Assembly: GCF_030161575.1 (NCBI RefSeq)
Contig: NZ_BSUL01000001.1
Location: 682,001 to 746,000, forward strand
Length of the DNA stretch: 64,000 nt
From: Arenivirga flava
GTDB taxonomy: Bacteria > Actinomycetota > Actinomycetes > Actinomycetales > Microbacteriaceae
Direction of reading: 5' to 3'
In this document: positions 28,132-37,293 of the stretch, one piece after another
How the letters are laid out: each line of letters starts with the position of its first letter
How positions within the stretch are numbered: position 1 is the first letter of the stretch
Program-made: the position numbers and the translations under genes
Notes under the pieces: model-generated
What the model was told of the DNA's origin: nothing
Databases searched by the model: none
Seen by the model: only the letters and a program-made list of their open reading frames with translations

Positions 28132-28758
28132 CTACAGCGAGCCCGCCGCTGCGAGGCGGCGTGCACGCTCGATGCCGTCGGCGATGGCGTCGTCCGCGGC
28201 CGGGTCCCAGGTCCTGTCGACGACCAGCGTTCGCACGTCGCGCACGCCGATCGTGCGCAGGAAGAACTCGACGTAGGCGATCTGATGGTCGAAGTGGGAG
28301 CCCGGCGTGGGGCCGTCCTCGCCGTAGTACTGACCCCGAACAGCGATGACGTCGGCGCGAGCGACGTCGACGGCTGGGCCGAAGTGAACGCCGTCGTAGG
28401 TGAACAGCAGATCGCGCTGCGCGGCGAGGTCGATCAGCTGCTTCAGCTTGTAGGGGATCGACCAGTTCCACATCGGCACGCCGAGCACGATCCGATCGGC
28501 CTCGCGGATCCGCTGCGCGAGCGACTCGATGGTCGCCCACGCACGGGACTCCGACGCGTCCAGCGGCTCGCCGGACACCCGCTTGTACTTGGCCTGGATG
28601 GTGCGCTCGTCGAACTCGGGGAGCTCCTCCCGCCAGAGGTCCATGACGTCGAGCTCGATGTCGGGTCGCGACGCCCGCACGGTGTCGATGAGTGCGTTCG
28701 CGATGGTCACGGAGACTCCGTCGTGCCGTGGGGAGGAGATGATGTGGAGAAGGCGCAT
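28132..28758 (-). CDS. azoR: FMN-dependent NADH-azoreductase family protein
   Basis: This 208-residue flavodoxin-fold protein opens MRLLHIISSPRHDGVSVTIANAL, where SSPR..S binds the FMN phosphate. MWNWSIPYKLKQLIDLAAQRDLLFTYD is the AzoR signature. RGQYYGEDGPTPGSHFDHQIAYVEFFLRTIGV is the C-terminal family motif. AzoR-type enzymes are NAD(P)H quinone reductases that also cleave azo dyes and protect against quinone stress. The start could also be the in-frame ATG at 28773. It is downstream of the tRNA-Leu terminator on the same strand. Confidence 0.88.
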   Translation of the reverse strand: MRLLHIISSPRHDGVSVTIANALIDTVRASRPDIELDVMDLWREELPEFDERTIQAKYKRVSGEPLDASESRAWATIESLAQRIREADRIVLGVPMWNWSIPYKLKQLIDLAAQRDLLFTYDGVHFGPAVDVARADVIAVRGQYYGEDGPTPGSHFDHQIAYVEFFLRTIGVRDVRTLVVDRTWDPAADDAIADGIERARRLAAAGSL

Positions 28759-28863
28759 GGCTTCATGGTCCATCGGACGCGGCTTCCGCGTCTGGCAGAT
28801 CACCGTCAACCCTGTCGCCGTACGAGAGGCGGACGGGGACCGGTACGAGCACCGGAAACTGCA

Positions 28864-28896
28864 GAAGGCCCCGGATCTCGACGATCCGGGGCCTTC
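28864..28896 (-). terminator. Intrinsic terminator of tRNA-Leu
   Basis: GAAGGCCCCGGATC (28864-28877) pairs perfectly with GATCCGGGGCCTTC (28883-28896) around a five-base loop. It lies 9 bases beyond the 3' end of the tRNA on the minus strand and is followed by a weakly T-rich stretch (TTCTGCAGTTT). Confidence 0.8.
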
Positions 28897-28904
28897 ACCA
28901 TGCG

Positions 28905-28990
28905 TGCGCGAGGGGGGACTTGAACCCCCACGCCCTAATACGGGCACTAGCACCTCAAGCTAGCGCGTCTGCCATTTCCGCCACCCGCGC
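28905..28990 (-). tRNA. tRNA-Leu (anticodon GAG)
   Basis: This is an 86-base class II tRNA on the minus strand. The acceptor stem pairs GCGCGGG with CTCGCGC, followed by discriminator A. The D-arm carries TGGCGGAAATGGCAGACGC. The anticodon arm GCTAGC-TTGAGGT-GCTAG shows anticodon GAG for CUC/CUU leucine codons. A long variable arm (TGCCCGTATTAGGGCG) and T-arm GGGGGTTCAAGTCCCCC follow. The 3' CCA is not encoded. A strong terminator follows. Confidence 0.96.
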
Positions 28991-29122
28991 ATGGGATATT
29001 GCCGGGCTCTGCAGCCCCGCCGCTCTCGCGGCCAACAGAGGAAGACATTAGCACGGAAACGAACGCGCCCTGAACACGGCCCCGCACCCCGGGCGCGTCG
29101 TCGCCCACGGGTGCCCCGGCGT

Positions 29123-29128
29123 TAGCGT
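29123..29128 (+). promoter_or_regulatory. -10 box of a leaderless promoter (TAGCGT)
   Basis: TAGCGT is followed by seven bases and the ATG at 29136. Confidence 0.45.
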
Positions 29129-29135
29129 GGTGGGC

Positions 29136-30434
29136 ATGAACGAGCAACTCGACGAGACGGCGATCATCGCGCGGGACCTCATCCGCTTCGACACGACCAA
29201 CTACGGCGAGGGGCGTTCGAAGGGCGAGACCGAGGCCGCCGAGTACGTCGGGGCGAAGCTCGAGGCGCTGGGGCTCGCGCCGACCTACATCGACGCCGAG
29301 CCGGGCCGCACGAGCGTTCTCGCGCGGGTGCCGGGTCGCACCGGCAGCGAACGCGGCGCCCTCGTGGTGCACGGCCACCTCGACGTCGTGCCGGCGGTCG
29401 CGGAGGACTGGAGCGTCGACCCGTTCGGCGGCGAGATCCGCGACGGCATGCTCTGGGGCCGCGGCGCGGTCGACATGAAGAACATGGACGCCATGATCCT
29501 CACCGCCCTCGGCGACGTGCTCGAGCACGGTGGGCCCGAGCGCGACCTCATCGTGGCGTTCTTCAGCGACGAGGAGGCGGGCGGCGTCCGCGGGTCCCAT
29601 CACGTCGTCGAGCACCATCCCGAGCTGTTCGCCGGCGCCACGGAGGCGATCAGCGAGGTCGGCGGCTACTCGATCACGGTCGGGGGCGAGCGCGCCTACC
29701 TGCTGCAGACCGGCGAGAAGTCGCTGCGCTGGCTGACCCTCACCGCGCACGGCGCCGCCTCCCACGGCTCGCAGGTGGTCCGCGACAACGCCGTCACGCG
29801 GCTGGCCGAGGCGATCGTCGCCATCGGACGGGAGGAGTGGCCGGTGCGGCTCACCGGCACCACCAGCGCGCTGCTCGGCGAGATCGCGCGCATCCTCGGC
29901 GTCGACCCGGAGCGCACCGGGCCGGACGAGCTCGCCTTCGCGACCGGCACCGCGAACCGCTTTATCGCCTCGAGCCTGCGCACGACCTCGAACCCGACGC
30001 GGCTCGAGGCCGGCTACAAGCACAACGTCATCCCCGGCACCGCGCAGGCCTTCGTCGACGTGCGCACGCTGCCGGGGGAGGAGGATCAGGTGATGGCCCG
30101 CCTCCGCGAGCTCGTCGGCGACGGCATCGACATCGCCGTCTCGCACGGCGATACCGGGCTCGAGGTGCCGTTCGAGGGTCCGCTCGTCGAGGCGATGGTG
30201 GCCGCGATCGGAGCGCACGACCCCGGCGCCCCCGTGCTGCCCTACCTGCTCGGCGCGGGCACCGACAACAAGGCGCTCAGCCTGCTCGGCATCGCCGGCT
30301 ACGGTTTCGCGCCGCTGCGGCTGCCCGCCGACTTCGACTTCCCCTCCCTCTTCCACGGCGTCGACGAGCGCGTGCCGCTCGACGCGCTGGTGTTCGGTCG
30401 CCGGGTGCTGCGCGATCTCCTGGCGCGGTACTGA
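29136..30434 (+). CDS. M20/M25/M40-family metallopeptidase
   Basis: This 432-residue zinc hydrolase has the family metal-binding motifs in order: GALVVHGHLDVVPA (His and the catalytic Asp), GRGAVDMKNMDA (bridging Asp), FFSDEEAGG (general base Glu and metal Glu), EVGGYS, and PYLLGAGTDNKAL-SLFHGVDER at the C-terminal end (last metal His). Residues about 195-330 form the dimerisation domain with GAASHGS. Members are dipeptidases, amidases or deacylases; the peptide substrate is not evident. It is probably the first gene of an operon with uppP, 12 bases downstream. Confidence 0.9.
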   Translation: MNEQLDETAIIARDLIRFDTTNYGEGRSKGETEAAEYVGAKLEALGLAPTYIDAEPGRTSVLARVPGRTGSERGALVVHGHLDVVPAVAEDWSVDPFGGEIRDGMLWGRGAVDMKNMDAMILTALGDVLEHGGPERDLIVAFFSDEEAGGVRGSHHVVEHHPELFAGATEAISEVGGYSITVGGERAYLLQTGEKSLRWLTLTAHGAASHGSQVVRDNAVTRLAEAIVAIGREEWPVRLTGTTSALLGEIARILGVDPERTGPDELAFATGTANRFIASSLRTTSNPTRLEAGYKHNVIPGTAQAFVDVRTLPGEEDQVMARLRELVGDGIDIAVSHGDTGLEVPFEGPLVEAMVAAIGAHDPGAPVLPYLLGAGTDNKALSLLGIAGYGFAPLRLPADFDFPSLFHGVDERVPLDALVFGRRVLRDLLARY

Positions 30435-30446
30435 CAGGATCATCGG

Positions 30447-31328
30447 GTGTCATTCATCGAAGCGGCCATCCTCGGCCTCATCCAGGGGCTCACCGAGTTC
30501 CTGCCGATCTCCTCCAGCGCGCACCTGCGCATCGCGGGCGAGTTCCTGCCGTCGGCCACCGACCCGGGTGCGACCTTCACCGCGATCACCCAGATCGGCA
30601 CCGAGATCGCCGTGCTCGTCTTCTTCTGGAAGGACATCACCCGCATCATCGGCAAGTGGTTCCGCCACTTCTTCGTCGCCAAGGGACGGCGAGCGGATGC
30701 GGCGGGCAGCATCTCCCGCGACGATCCCGACGTGCGGATGGGCTGGCTCATCATCATCGGCACGGTGCCGATCGTGCTGGCCGGCTTCTTCCTGCAGGAG
30801 TACATCCGCGACGCGTTCCGCTCGCTCTGGATCGTCGCGATCGTGCTCATCGTCTTCGGCCTGATCCTCGGCGTCGCCGACCGGCTCGGCAAGCGCACCC
30901 GCGAGCTCACCGACCTCACCTACGGGCACGGCGTGCTCTACGGTCTGGCCCAGATGCTCGCTCTCGTGCCGGGCGTCTCGCGCTCGGGGGCCACGACGAC
31001 CATGGGCCTCGCGCTCGGCTACAGCCGGCCCGCTGCCGCTCGCTACGCCTTCCTGCTGGCGGTGCCCGCCGTCTTCGGCAGCGGTTTCTACGAGCTCTAC
31101 TCGGCCTTCAGCTGCGACCCGGCCGCCGGCGACGTCTGCACGCCGGCCGTCTACGGTCCGCTCGAGACGCTGCTCGCGACGGTGGTCGCCTTCGGCGTGG
31201 GCCTCGCCGTGATCGCCGGCCTCATGGCGTACATCTCGAAGCGCAGCTTCCTGCCCTTCGTCATCTACCGGGTGCTGCTCGGCGGCACGCTGCTGGTGCT
31301 GCTGTCGATGGGCGTCATCCAGCCGTAG
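30447..31328 (+). CDS. uppP: Undecaprenyl-diphosphatase UppP (BacA)
   Basis: This 293-residue membrane enzyme has the two catalytic motifs of the family: [17 protein letters not shown] (residues 11-27, with Glu17) and [13 protein letters not shown] (173-185, with Arg179). Eight or so hydrophobic segments span the membrane. It dephosphorylates undecaprenyl pyrophosphate to recycle the lipid carrier for peptidoglycan and other wall polymers, and confers bacitracin tolerance. The start is GTG at 30447, 12 bases after the peptidase stop. An 80-residue cytoplasmic loop region contains a charged stretch ([10 protein letters not shown]). Confidence 0.95.
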   Translation: MSFIEAAILGLIQGLTEFLPISSSAHLRIAGEFLPSATDPGATFTAITQIGTEIAVLVFFWKDITRIIGKWFRHFFVAKGRRADAAGSISRDDPDVRMGWLIIIGTVPIVLAGFFLQEYIRDAFRSLWIVAIVLIVFGLILGVADRLGKRTRELTDLTYGHGVLYGLAQMLALVPGVSRSGATTTMGLALGYSRPAAARYAFLLAVPAVFGSGFYELYSAFSCDPAAGDVCTPAVYGPLETLLATVVAFGVGLAVIAGLMAYISKRSFLPFVIYRVLLGGTLLVLLSMGVIQP

Positions 31329-31387
31329 GCAGCCCGCGCCCAGCCGGGCGCATCCGCTCGTCCAGCGGTGACGGCGATGCTCGATGC

Positions 31388-31528
31388 ATGAAGCGCATCA
31401 TGAGCATCGCCGTCTTCGCGTTCACGGTCATCCGCATCGTGCAGAAGGCGCGCAAGGGCAAGCTGACGACCGCGACGCAGTCGACGAGCCTCCACGCTAA
31501 GGAGCTGGACCCCACGAAGGCCGGTTAG
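31388..31528 (+). CDS. Small basic protein of unknown function
   Basis: This 46-residue protein (MKRIMSIAVFAFTVIRIVQ...) has a hydrophobic N-terminal helix (IMSIAVFAFTVIRIV) and a basic middle (KARKGK). The ATG at 31388 is about 60 bases behind uppP and has no strong ribosome site. The stop lies inside the convergent PAC2 gene end (31497-31528 overlap). I do not recognise a family; it could be spurious. Confidence 0.35.
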   Translation: MKRIMSIAVFAFTVIRIVQKARKGKLTTATQSTSLHAKELDPTKAG

Positions 31529-32479
31529 GGGTCTTGGGGTCCTCGGGGGTCGAGCCGTCGCTGCCGGCCACTCCGTCATCGCCCTTGCGCAGGAACCGCT
31601 CGAACTCGCGGGCGATGGCCTCGCCGCTGGCGTCGGGGGAGTCGACGGTGTCGCGGGCCTGCTCGAGCTGCTCGATGTAGGCCGACATGTCCTCGTCCTC
31701 GCCGGCGAGCGCGTCGATGCCGCGCTCCCAGTGCTCCGACTCGTCGAGCAGGTCGCCGCGCGGGATGACCACGTCGAGCACCTCCTCGAGCCGGTCGATC
31801 AGGGCGAGGGTGGCCTTCGGGGAGGGTGCGTTGTGCACGTAGTGCGGCACGGAGGCCCAGATCGAGACGGTCGGGATGCCCGCCGTCTCGGCGGCGTCGG
31901 CGAGGATGCCGAGGATGCCCGTCGGCCCCTCGTAGCTGCTGCGCTCGATGCCCAGCTGCTCGCGCACCGTGCTGTTCTCGCTGGTCGTGAAGATGGAGAT
32001 CGGACGCGTGTGCGGCACGTCGGCCAGCATGGCGCCGACGAAGACGATGCCGGTGATCTTCGCGGCACGGGCGCTCTGCAGCAGCTCGGCGCTGAAGCGC
32101 CGCCAGCTGCGCGACGGCTCGGTGCCGAGGATCGCCCACAGGTGCGAGCCGTCCTCGTGCACGCTGAGCTCGGCGTCGGCGGCGAGGCCCTTGCCGCGAC
32201 CGAAGCGACGGGCGGACGGCGTGCTCGCCGCAGGGGGCCGTAGAGGGTGACGCTCGGCCACTCGATGCGCTTCACGCCGTGCTCGTCAATGCCCACCGTC
32301 GGCCGGTTGAACTGGTAGTCGACGTAGTCCTCCGCGTCGACGACCTCCGCGCGCTCGACCAGTTCGAGGCGGTCGCGCACGGTCTTGACGGCGGTGCTGG
32401 CCGCCTCGGCGGCGTCGTTCCAGCCGTCGAAGGCGACGATGAGGATGCGTCCCTCGGTGAATCCGGTGCGTGCTGCCAA
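31497..32479 (-). CDS. PAC2-family protein (proteasome assembly chaperone fold), frameshifted as sequenced
   Basis: The N-terminal frame (TTG start at 32479) gives RILIVAFDGWNDAAEAASTA, DYVDYQFNRPTVG and VTLYGP. The C-terminal frame gives HLWAILGTEPSRSWRRFSAELL, IVFVGAMLADVPHTRPI, YEGPTGILGILADAAETAGIPTVSIWASVPHYV and SPKATLALIDRLEEVL, all PAC2 signatures. One base missing in the G run at 32233-32237 separates them; restored length is 327 residues. In actinobacteria PAC2 proteins are conserved near trmI, but their role is not established. The acidic C-terminal tail (GEDEDMSAYIEQLE) is typical. Confidence 0.8.
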
Positions 32480-32546
32480 TCGCTGCTCTCGTCCTGCTCG
32501 CGCGGCGCCGGTGCCGACGCCGCACTCCAGGATAGAACGGCCCGGG

Positions 32547-32552
32547 TACAGT
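32547..32552 (+). promoter_or_regulatory. -10 box of a leaderless promoter (TACAGT)
   Basis: TACAGT is followed by eight bases and the GTG at 32561. This spacing favours GTG at 32561 over the ATG at 32555, which would be only two bases away. Confidence 0.4.
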
Positions 32553-32560
32553 GGATGCCC

Positions 32561-33232
32561 GTGACTGCGCGCTTCCCGGAAGCCGTCCTCTGGGATATGG
32601 ACGGCACCATCATCGACTCCGAGCCCTACTGGATGGAGGCCGAGGCCGCACTGGTCGCCCGCTTCGGCGGCACCTGGAGCCACGAGCAGGCCGAGGGCAT
32701 GGTCGGCAACGGCCTGGAGACCTCCGCCGCGATCCTGCAGGCCGCGGGCGTCGACCTGCCCGTCCCCGCGATCGTGGACTGGCTCGACGCCTACGTGCAG
32801 GACCGCCTCGCCGAGGAGCTGCCGCTGCGCCCCGGCGCGGTGGAGCTGCTCACCGAGCTGCGCGACGCGGGCGTGCCGTGCGCGCTGGTCACCATGTCGT
32901 ATGAGGGCATGGCCCGCCGGGTCGCCGACGCGCTGCCCGAGGGGGTCTTCGGCGAGGTCGTGGCGGGCGACAACGTCGAACGCCCCAAGCCCTTCCCGGA
33001 CGCCTACGAGCTGGCCGCGCGCCGCCTCGGCGTCGACGTGACGCGCTGCGTCGCCTTCGAGGACTCCGTGCCGGGCCTGACGGCCGCCGTCGCCTCGGGC
33101 GCGGTCTCCATCGGCATCCCCCTGTACGCCGATCTCGACGAGGTCGAGGGCGGCCTGCGCTGGGAGAGCCTCGACGGCGTCACGGTCGAGCGCCTGCGCG
33201 CCCTCGAGCCCGTGCTCGAGGGCGGCCGATGA
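32561..33232 (+). CDS. HAD-superfamily phosphatase (beta-phosphoglucomutase-like)
   Basis: This 223-residue protein starts with GTG at 32561 (leaderless spacing); an ATG six bases earlier is also in frame. Motif I is LWDMDGTIIDSEPYW, with the nucleophile and acid/base aspartates. Motif II is LVTMSYEG, motif III is the lysine of VERPKPFPDAY, and motif IV is CVAFEDSVPGLTAA. The helical cap after motif I is the subclass I type, seen in small-molecule phosphatases and phosphomutases. It overlaps the trmI start by four bases and is conserved upstream of it in actinobacteria. Substrate unknown. Confidence 0.87.
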   Translation: MTARFPEAVLWDMDGTIIDSEPYWMEAEAALVARFGGTWSHEQAEGMVGNGLETSAAILQAAGVDLPVPAIVDWLDAYVQDRLAEELPLRPGAVELLTELRDAGVPCALVTMSYEGMARRVADALPEGVFGEVVAGDNVERPKPFPDAYELAARRLGVDVTRCVAFEDSVPGLTAAVASGAVSIGIPLYADLDEVEGGLRWESLDGVTVERLRALEPVLEGGR

Positions 33233-34233
33233 GCGCCGAGCGCCGGCAGTCCGGCCCCTTCCGCGAAGGCGATCGCGTGCAGCTGACGGGCCCCAAGGGC
33301 TCGATGAACACCGTCACCCTGCAGGCCGGCAACGCCTTCCACTCGCATCGCGGCGTGCTGCCGCACGAGCAGCTGATCGGGCTGCCCGACGGTTCGGTGG
33401 TGCAGAACAGCGGCGGCGTCGAGTACCTGGCGCTGCGCCCGCTGCTTGAGGACTTCGTGATGTCGATGCCGCGCGGTGCGGCCATCGTCTACCCGAAGGA
33501 CGCGGCGGCGATCCTCGCGTACGCCGACGTCTTCCCCGGCGCCACGGTCGTCGAGGCGGGCGTCGGCAGCGGCGCGCTGTCGCTCTGGCTGCTGCGTGCG
33601 ATCGGTCCGAGCGGACGCCTGGCCTCCTTCGAGCGCCGGGAGGAGTTCGCGAACATCGCCCGCGGCAACGTCGGCAGCTTCCTGGGCGGTGCGCCCGACA
33701 ACTGGTCGATCACCATCGGCGATCTCGCCGACGCCCTGCCCGAGACCATCGAGGCCGGCACGGCCGACCGGGTCGTGCTCGACATGCTGGCACCGTGGGA
33801 GTGCATCGACGAGGTGGCCACCGCGCTCACCCCGGGCGGCGTGCTGCTCTGCTACATCGCCACCGTCACGCAGCTCAGCCGGGTGGCCGAGGCCATCCGC
33901 TCGACCGGTCTGTTCACGAACCCGCAGTCCAGCGAGACGATGGTGCGCGGATGGCATGTGGAGGGCCTCGCCGTGCGCCCCGACCACCGCATGGTCGCCC
34001 ACACCGGCTTCCTGCTCACCGCCCGCCGCCTGGCGCCGGGCACGGTGCTGCCCGAGCTCAAGCGGCGCGCCTCGAAGAGCGACTTCAGCGACGAGGACGT
34101 CGAGGCGTGGACGCCCGGCGCGCTCGGCGACCGCACGGCCAGCGGCAAGAAGCTGCGCAAGGCCGCTCGCGAGGCGCAGCGCGCAGCCGAGCAGGCCGCC
34201 TCGGCGAGCGGTCGCGACGACGCCGACCAGTAG
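33229..34233 (+). CDS. trmI: tRNA (adenine-58-N1)-methyltransferase TrmI
   Basis: This 334-residue SAM-dependent enzyme has an N-terminal OB-like region (GDRVQLTGPKGSMNTVTLQ). The Rossmann methyltransferase core includes YPKDAAAILAYADVFPGATVVEAGVGSGALSLWLLRA (motif I), FERREEFANIARGNV (motif II), DRVVLDMLAPWECIDE (motif IV) and LLCYIATVTQLSRVAEAIR. The C-terminal part has HPDHRMVAHTGFL-like sequence and a basic Ala/Lys tail. It makes m1A58 in the T-loop of tRNAs. It overlaps the HAD gene stop (ATGA). In many actinobacteria the Pup-proteasome genes follow it; here they do not. Confidence 0.92.
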   Translation: MSAERRQSGPFREGDRVQLTGPKGSMNTVTLQAGNAFHSHRGVLPHEQLIGLPDGSVVQNSGGVEYLALRPLLEDFVMSMPRGAAIVYPKDAAAILAYADVFPGATVVEAGVGSGALSLWLLRAIGPSGRLASFERREEFANIARGNVGSFLGGAPDNWSITIGDLADALPETIEAGTADRVVLDMLAPWECIDEVATALTPGGVLLCYIATVTQLSRVAEAIRSTGLFTNPQSSETMVRGWHVEGLAVRPDHRMVAHTGFLLTARRLAPGTVLPELKRRASKSDFSDEDVEAWTPGALGDRTASGKKLRKAAREAQRAAEQAASASGRDDADQ

Positions 34234-34267
34234 GATGACAGCCGTCCCCACCATGAGGAGTACTTCC

Positions 34268-35224
34268 GTGCGCAAGATCCCCGCGCTCGTCGCCGTCGGC
34301 GGCCTGCTGCTCAGCCTGACCGCCTGCGCCACCCAGAGCGCGGCGGGCGGATCGGCCGGCTGCGAGCCCGCCGTCGCCCCGGGCGACGCGTCGAACGCGA
34401 TCTCGGCCACCGGCGAGATCGGCAGCTCGCCGAGGATCGACGTGCCGTCGCCGCTCTACGCGTCGGAAAACGAGCGCAGCGTGCTCACCGCCGGCGAGGG
34501 CGACATGGTCGGCGAGGGCGCGCCGGTGATCTTCCAGTTCACGATCCTCAACGGTCGCGACGGCAGCGTGCTGCAGGAGTCCGAGTACGGCGAGAACGGC
34601 GGCACGATCCTCACCGCCACCGAGGACGCGGCGACGAACCCCGGCATCGAGGATGCGCTGCTGTGCACCACGGTCGGCTCGCGCATCGCGGTCGTCCTGT
34701 CTCCCGAGGACTCGCACGGCGGTCAGGGCATCGCCCAGCTCGGCGTCGAGGCCGACGACTCGCTCGTGTACGTGATCGACGTGCGCGAGGCCTTCCTGCC
34801 CAAGGCGGACGGCGCGAACCAGCTCATCACCCGCAGCGACATGCCCGCGGTCGTGACGGCGCCCGACGGCACTCCGGGCATCACGGTGCCCGACACCGAG
34901 GCGCCCACCGAGCTCGTCGCCGAGACCCTGAAGGCCGGTGACGGCGAGACCGTCGAGGCCGACGACCAGGTCGTCGTGCACTACACCGGCGTGCTCTGGG
35001 ACGGCGGCACGGTCTTCGACTCGAGCTGGCAGAACGGCGCGCCCGCGCTCTTCACGCTCGACGGCATCGTGCCCGGCCTCGCCGAGGCGCTCGAGGGCCG
35101 CAAGGTCGGCTCGCAGGTCGTCGCCGTGATCCCGTCGGAGCTCGGCTACGGCGAGCAGGGCAGCGGCTCCATCCCGCCCGGCTCGACGCTGGTCTTCGTC
35201 GTCGACATCCTCGGGATCCGCTGA
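34268..35224 (+). CDS. FKBP-type peptidyl-prolyl isomerase lipoprotein
   Basis: This 318-residue exported protein (GTG start at 34268, after GAGGAG) has a lipoprotein signal: basic start, hydrophobic core, lipobox LTAC with Cys20. Residues about 85-175 look like a degenerate FKBP domain (GDMVGEGAPVIFQFTILNGRDGSVLQES). Residues about 215-318 form a canonical FKBP domain (ADDQVVVHYTGVLWDGGTVFDSSWQ, GLAEALEGRKVGSQVVAVIPSELGYG, IPPGSTLVFVVDIL). It should help fold exported proteins at the outer face of the membrane. The neighbouring lnt fits a lipidated product. Confidence 0.92.
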   Translation: MRKIPALVAVGGLLLSLTACATQSAAGGSAGCEPAVAPGDASNAISATGEIGSSPRIDVPSPLYASENERSVLTAGEGDMVGEGAPVIFQFTILNGRDGSVLQESEYGENGGTILTATEDAATNPGIEDALLCTTVGSRIAVVLSPEDSHGGQGIAQLGVEADDSLVYVIDVREAFLPKADGANQLITRSDMPAVVTAPDGTPGITVPDTEAPTELVAETLKAGDGETVEADDQVVVHYTGVLWDGGTVFDSSWQNGAPALFTLDGIVPGLAEALEGRKVGSQVVAVIPSELGYGEQGSGSIPPGSTLVFVVDILGIR

Positions 35225-35241
35225 TCGGGAGGAGCCCGCTG

Positions 35242-36240
35242 GTGCCTGCCGGTCCCGCCCGCGTACCCGCCGAGGAGCGGCTCTTCTCGCTGGTGCTCGC
35301 GCTGCTCGTGACGGAGTCCGGGCTCACGAAGTCCGAGATCCTCGCGACCGTGCAGGGCTACCGGCAGCGATACGACGCGAGCGGTGCCAACGCCAACCTC
35401 GAGCGCCAGTTCGAGCGCGACAAGGACGACATCCGCGAGCTCGGCGTGCCCCTCGAGACGATCGAGTCGCCGGGCGACCCCGGCAACAACCAGACGCTGC
35501 GCTACCGGATCCCGCGCTCCGGGTACGAGCTGCCCGAGGGCCTCGAGTTCAGCCCGCAGGAGATCACGCTGCTGCGCCTGGCGGGCATGGTCTGGCGCGA
35601 GGGCTCGCTCTCGGCGGAATCGCGCCGCGCGCTGCTCAAACTGCAGTCGCAGGGAGCGACCGCCGCGAGCGACCTGATCGGCTACGCGCCCCGGGTGCGG
35701 GTGCGGGAGGCGTCCTTCGAGCCGCTCGGCGACGCGCTCGCCCGCGGCCAGCGGGTGCGATTCGACTACCTCAAGCCGGGCGACCCGGCGCCGCGGCAGC
35801 GGCACGTGGAGCCGCTCGCCCTCGTGCAGCACGAGGGTCGCTGGCACCTGTACGGCGTCGACGTCGATGCGGGGGCGCCGCGCACGTTCCTGCTGCGCCG
35901 CATCCTCGGGGCGGTCCGCCTCGCCGGCGCCTTCAGCGCGCCCGAGGGCGACCACACCGCCGCCGCGCTCGCCGGCCTCGAGGAGGTCTGGCGCCGCAGC
36001 ACGGCGACGGTGCGCATCGAGCCGGGAACGGATGCGGAGCTGCGCCTCGGCCGCCGCCGCGGCGTGCAGCGCGCCGACGACGGCACGAGCACGCTGCACT
36101 TCACCGACCTGCAGATCCTCGCCGACGAGCTCGCCGGCTTCGGCCCGGAGGTGCTCGTGATCGAGCCCGCGACGCTGCGCACCGCGGTGCACGATCGACT
36201 CGCCGCCGTGGCACGGCTGCACGAGGGGAGCACCGCGTGA
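35242..36240 (+). CDS. pafB: PafB, WYL-domain transcriptional regulator
   Basis: This 332-residue protein (GTG at 35242 after GGGAGGAG) has an N-terminal winged helix at about residues 10-80 (EERLFSLVLALLVTESGLTKSEILATVQGYRQRY...RDKDDIRELGVPLETIE). A central WYL domain (GQRVRFDYLKPGDPAPRQRHVEPLALVQHEGRWHLYGVDVDAGAPRTFLLRRI) and a WCX extension follow. PafB pairs with PafC as an activator of the LexA-independent DNA-damage response in mycobacteria, probably sensing single-stranded DNA through WYL. Its stop overlaps the pafC start by four bases, so equimolar production is likely. Confidence 0.93.
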   Translation: MPAGPARVPAEERLFSLVLALLVTESGLTKSEILATVQGYRQRYDASGANANLERQFERDKDDIRELGVPLETIESPGDPGNNQTLRYRIPRSGYELPEGLEFSPQEITLLRLAGMVWREGSLSAESRRALLKLQSQGATAASDLIGYAPRVRVREASFEPLGDALARGQRVRFDYLKPGDPAPRQRHVEPLALVQHEGRWHLYGVDVDAGAPRTFLLRRILGAVRLAGAFSAPEGDHTAAALAGLEEVWRRSTATVRIEPGTDAELRLGRRRGVQRADDGTSTLHFTDLQILADELAGFGPEVLVIEPATLRTAVHDRLAAVARLHEGSTA

Positions 36241-37210
36241 GCGAGCAGCAGCGACCGCTCCAGGCGCAGGACAAGCTGGCCGTCCTGCTCGCCCTGGTGC
36301 CGTACCTCATCGACCGCGAGCGGGTCCCGGTCGCCGAGGCGGCTGCCCACTTCACGCTGCCGGAGCAGGCCGTCCGCGACGCCGTGCGGCTCATCGCGGT
36401 CTCCGGCGTGCCCGGCGACACCCGCGCCTACCAGGTCGACGACCTCTTCGACATCGACTGGGACGCGTTCCTCGACGACGACGAGATCGTGCTGACCCAT
36501 CGGGTCGCGCTCGACGACGCACCGCGGTTCTCCTCCCGTGAGGCTGCCGCGCTCATCGCCGGCCTGCAGTACCTCTCGGCCATCCCCGAGAACGCCGACC
36601 GCGCCGCCATCGCCGGCCTCATGGACAAGCTCTCGCGCGGCGCATCCGCCCGACCGAGCGCGCTCGCGGTCGAGTCGCGCGACGTCGACGCCAACCTCTC
36701 GGTGCTGCGAGCGGCGATCGAGGCCGACGAGCGCGTCGTCTTCGAGTACCGCAACGCCCGCGGCGACCGCGAGCGGCGCACCGTCGACCCGCTGCGGCTC
36801 GACTCGCTCGACGCCGACTGGTACCTGCGCGGCTACGACCACGGCCGTGAGGCGGTGCGCACCTTCCGCCTCGACCGGATGCTCGCGCCCGCTCCCACGA
36901 GCGAGCGCCGCAGCGCGCAGGCCGAGGGCCTCGTGCCGGGGGAGCAGCTCTTCGAGGGCAGTGCGGAGGACAGCCTGGTCACCGTCGCGCTGCCGACGGC
37001 CGCCCTGGCGCTCATCGCCGACTACCGTCCGGAGAGCGTCGCGGATGCGGGGAGGGGCGCAGCACCGCGCGGCTGCGGATCGCGGACGGCACCGGCCTCG
37101 CACGGCTCGCCGCTTCGCTCGGCGGCGCGCTCGAGGTGCTGGAGCCCGCCGCCGCGCGCTCGGCCGTCGCGGCCTGGGCGCGGGACGCGGCAGCGCGGTA
37201 CGCGGGCTGA
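36237..37210 (+). CDS. pafC: PafC, WYL-domain transcriptional regulator, frameshifted near its end
   Basis: The protein opens RPLQAQDKLAVLLALVPYLIDRERVPVAEAAAHF and has the WYL core VVFEYRNARGDRERRTVDPLRLDSLDADWYLRGYDHGREAVRTFRLDRM. After PESVADAG the frame is lost. Another frame continues RSTARLRIADGTGLARLAASLGG...AARYAG to a stop at 37210. One extra G in the GGGG at 37054-37057 restores a 324-residue WCX-terminated protein of normal length. With PafB it should form a heterodimer that activates DNA-repair genes. The gene also sits directly upstream of tatA, as in other actinobacteria. Confidence 0.87.
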
Positions 37211-37293
37211 TCCGAGGCCGGTCCTGGACGGGCGCCCAGCGGGACGCGGGTAGACTGATCCCGTCCCCTCACGCCGAGCACAGGAGAAGGCCA

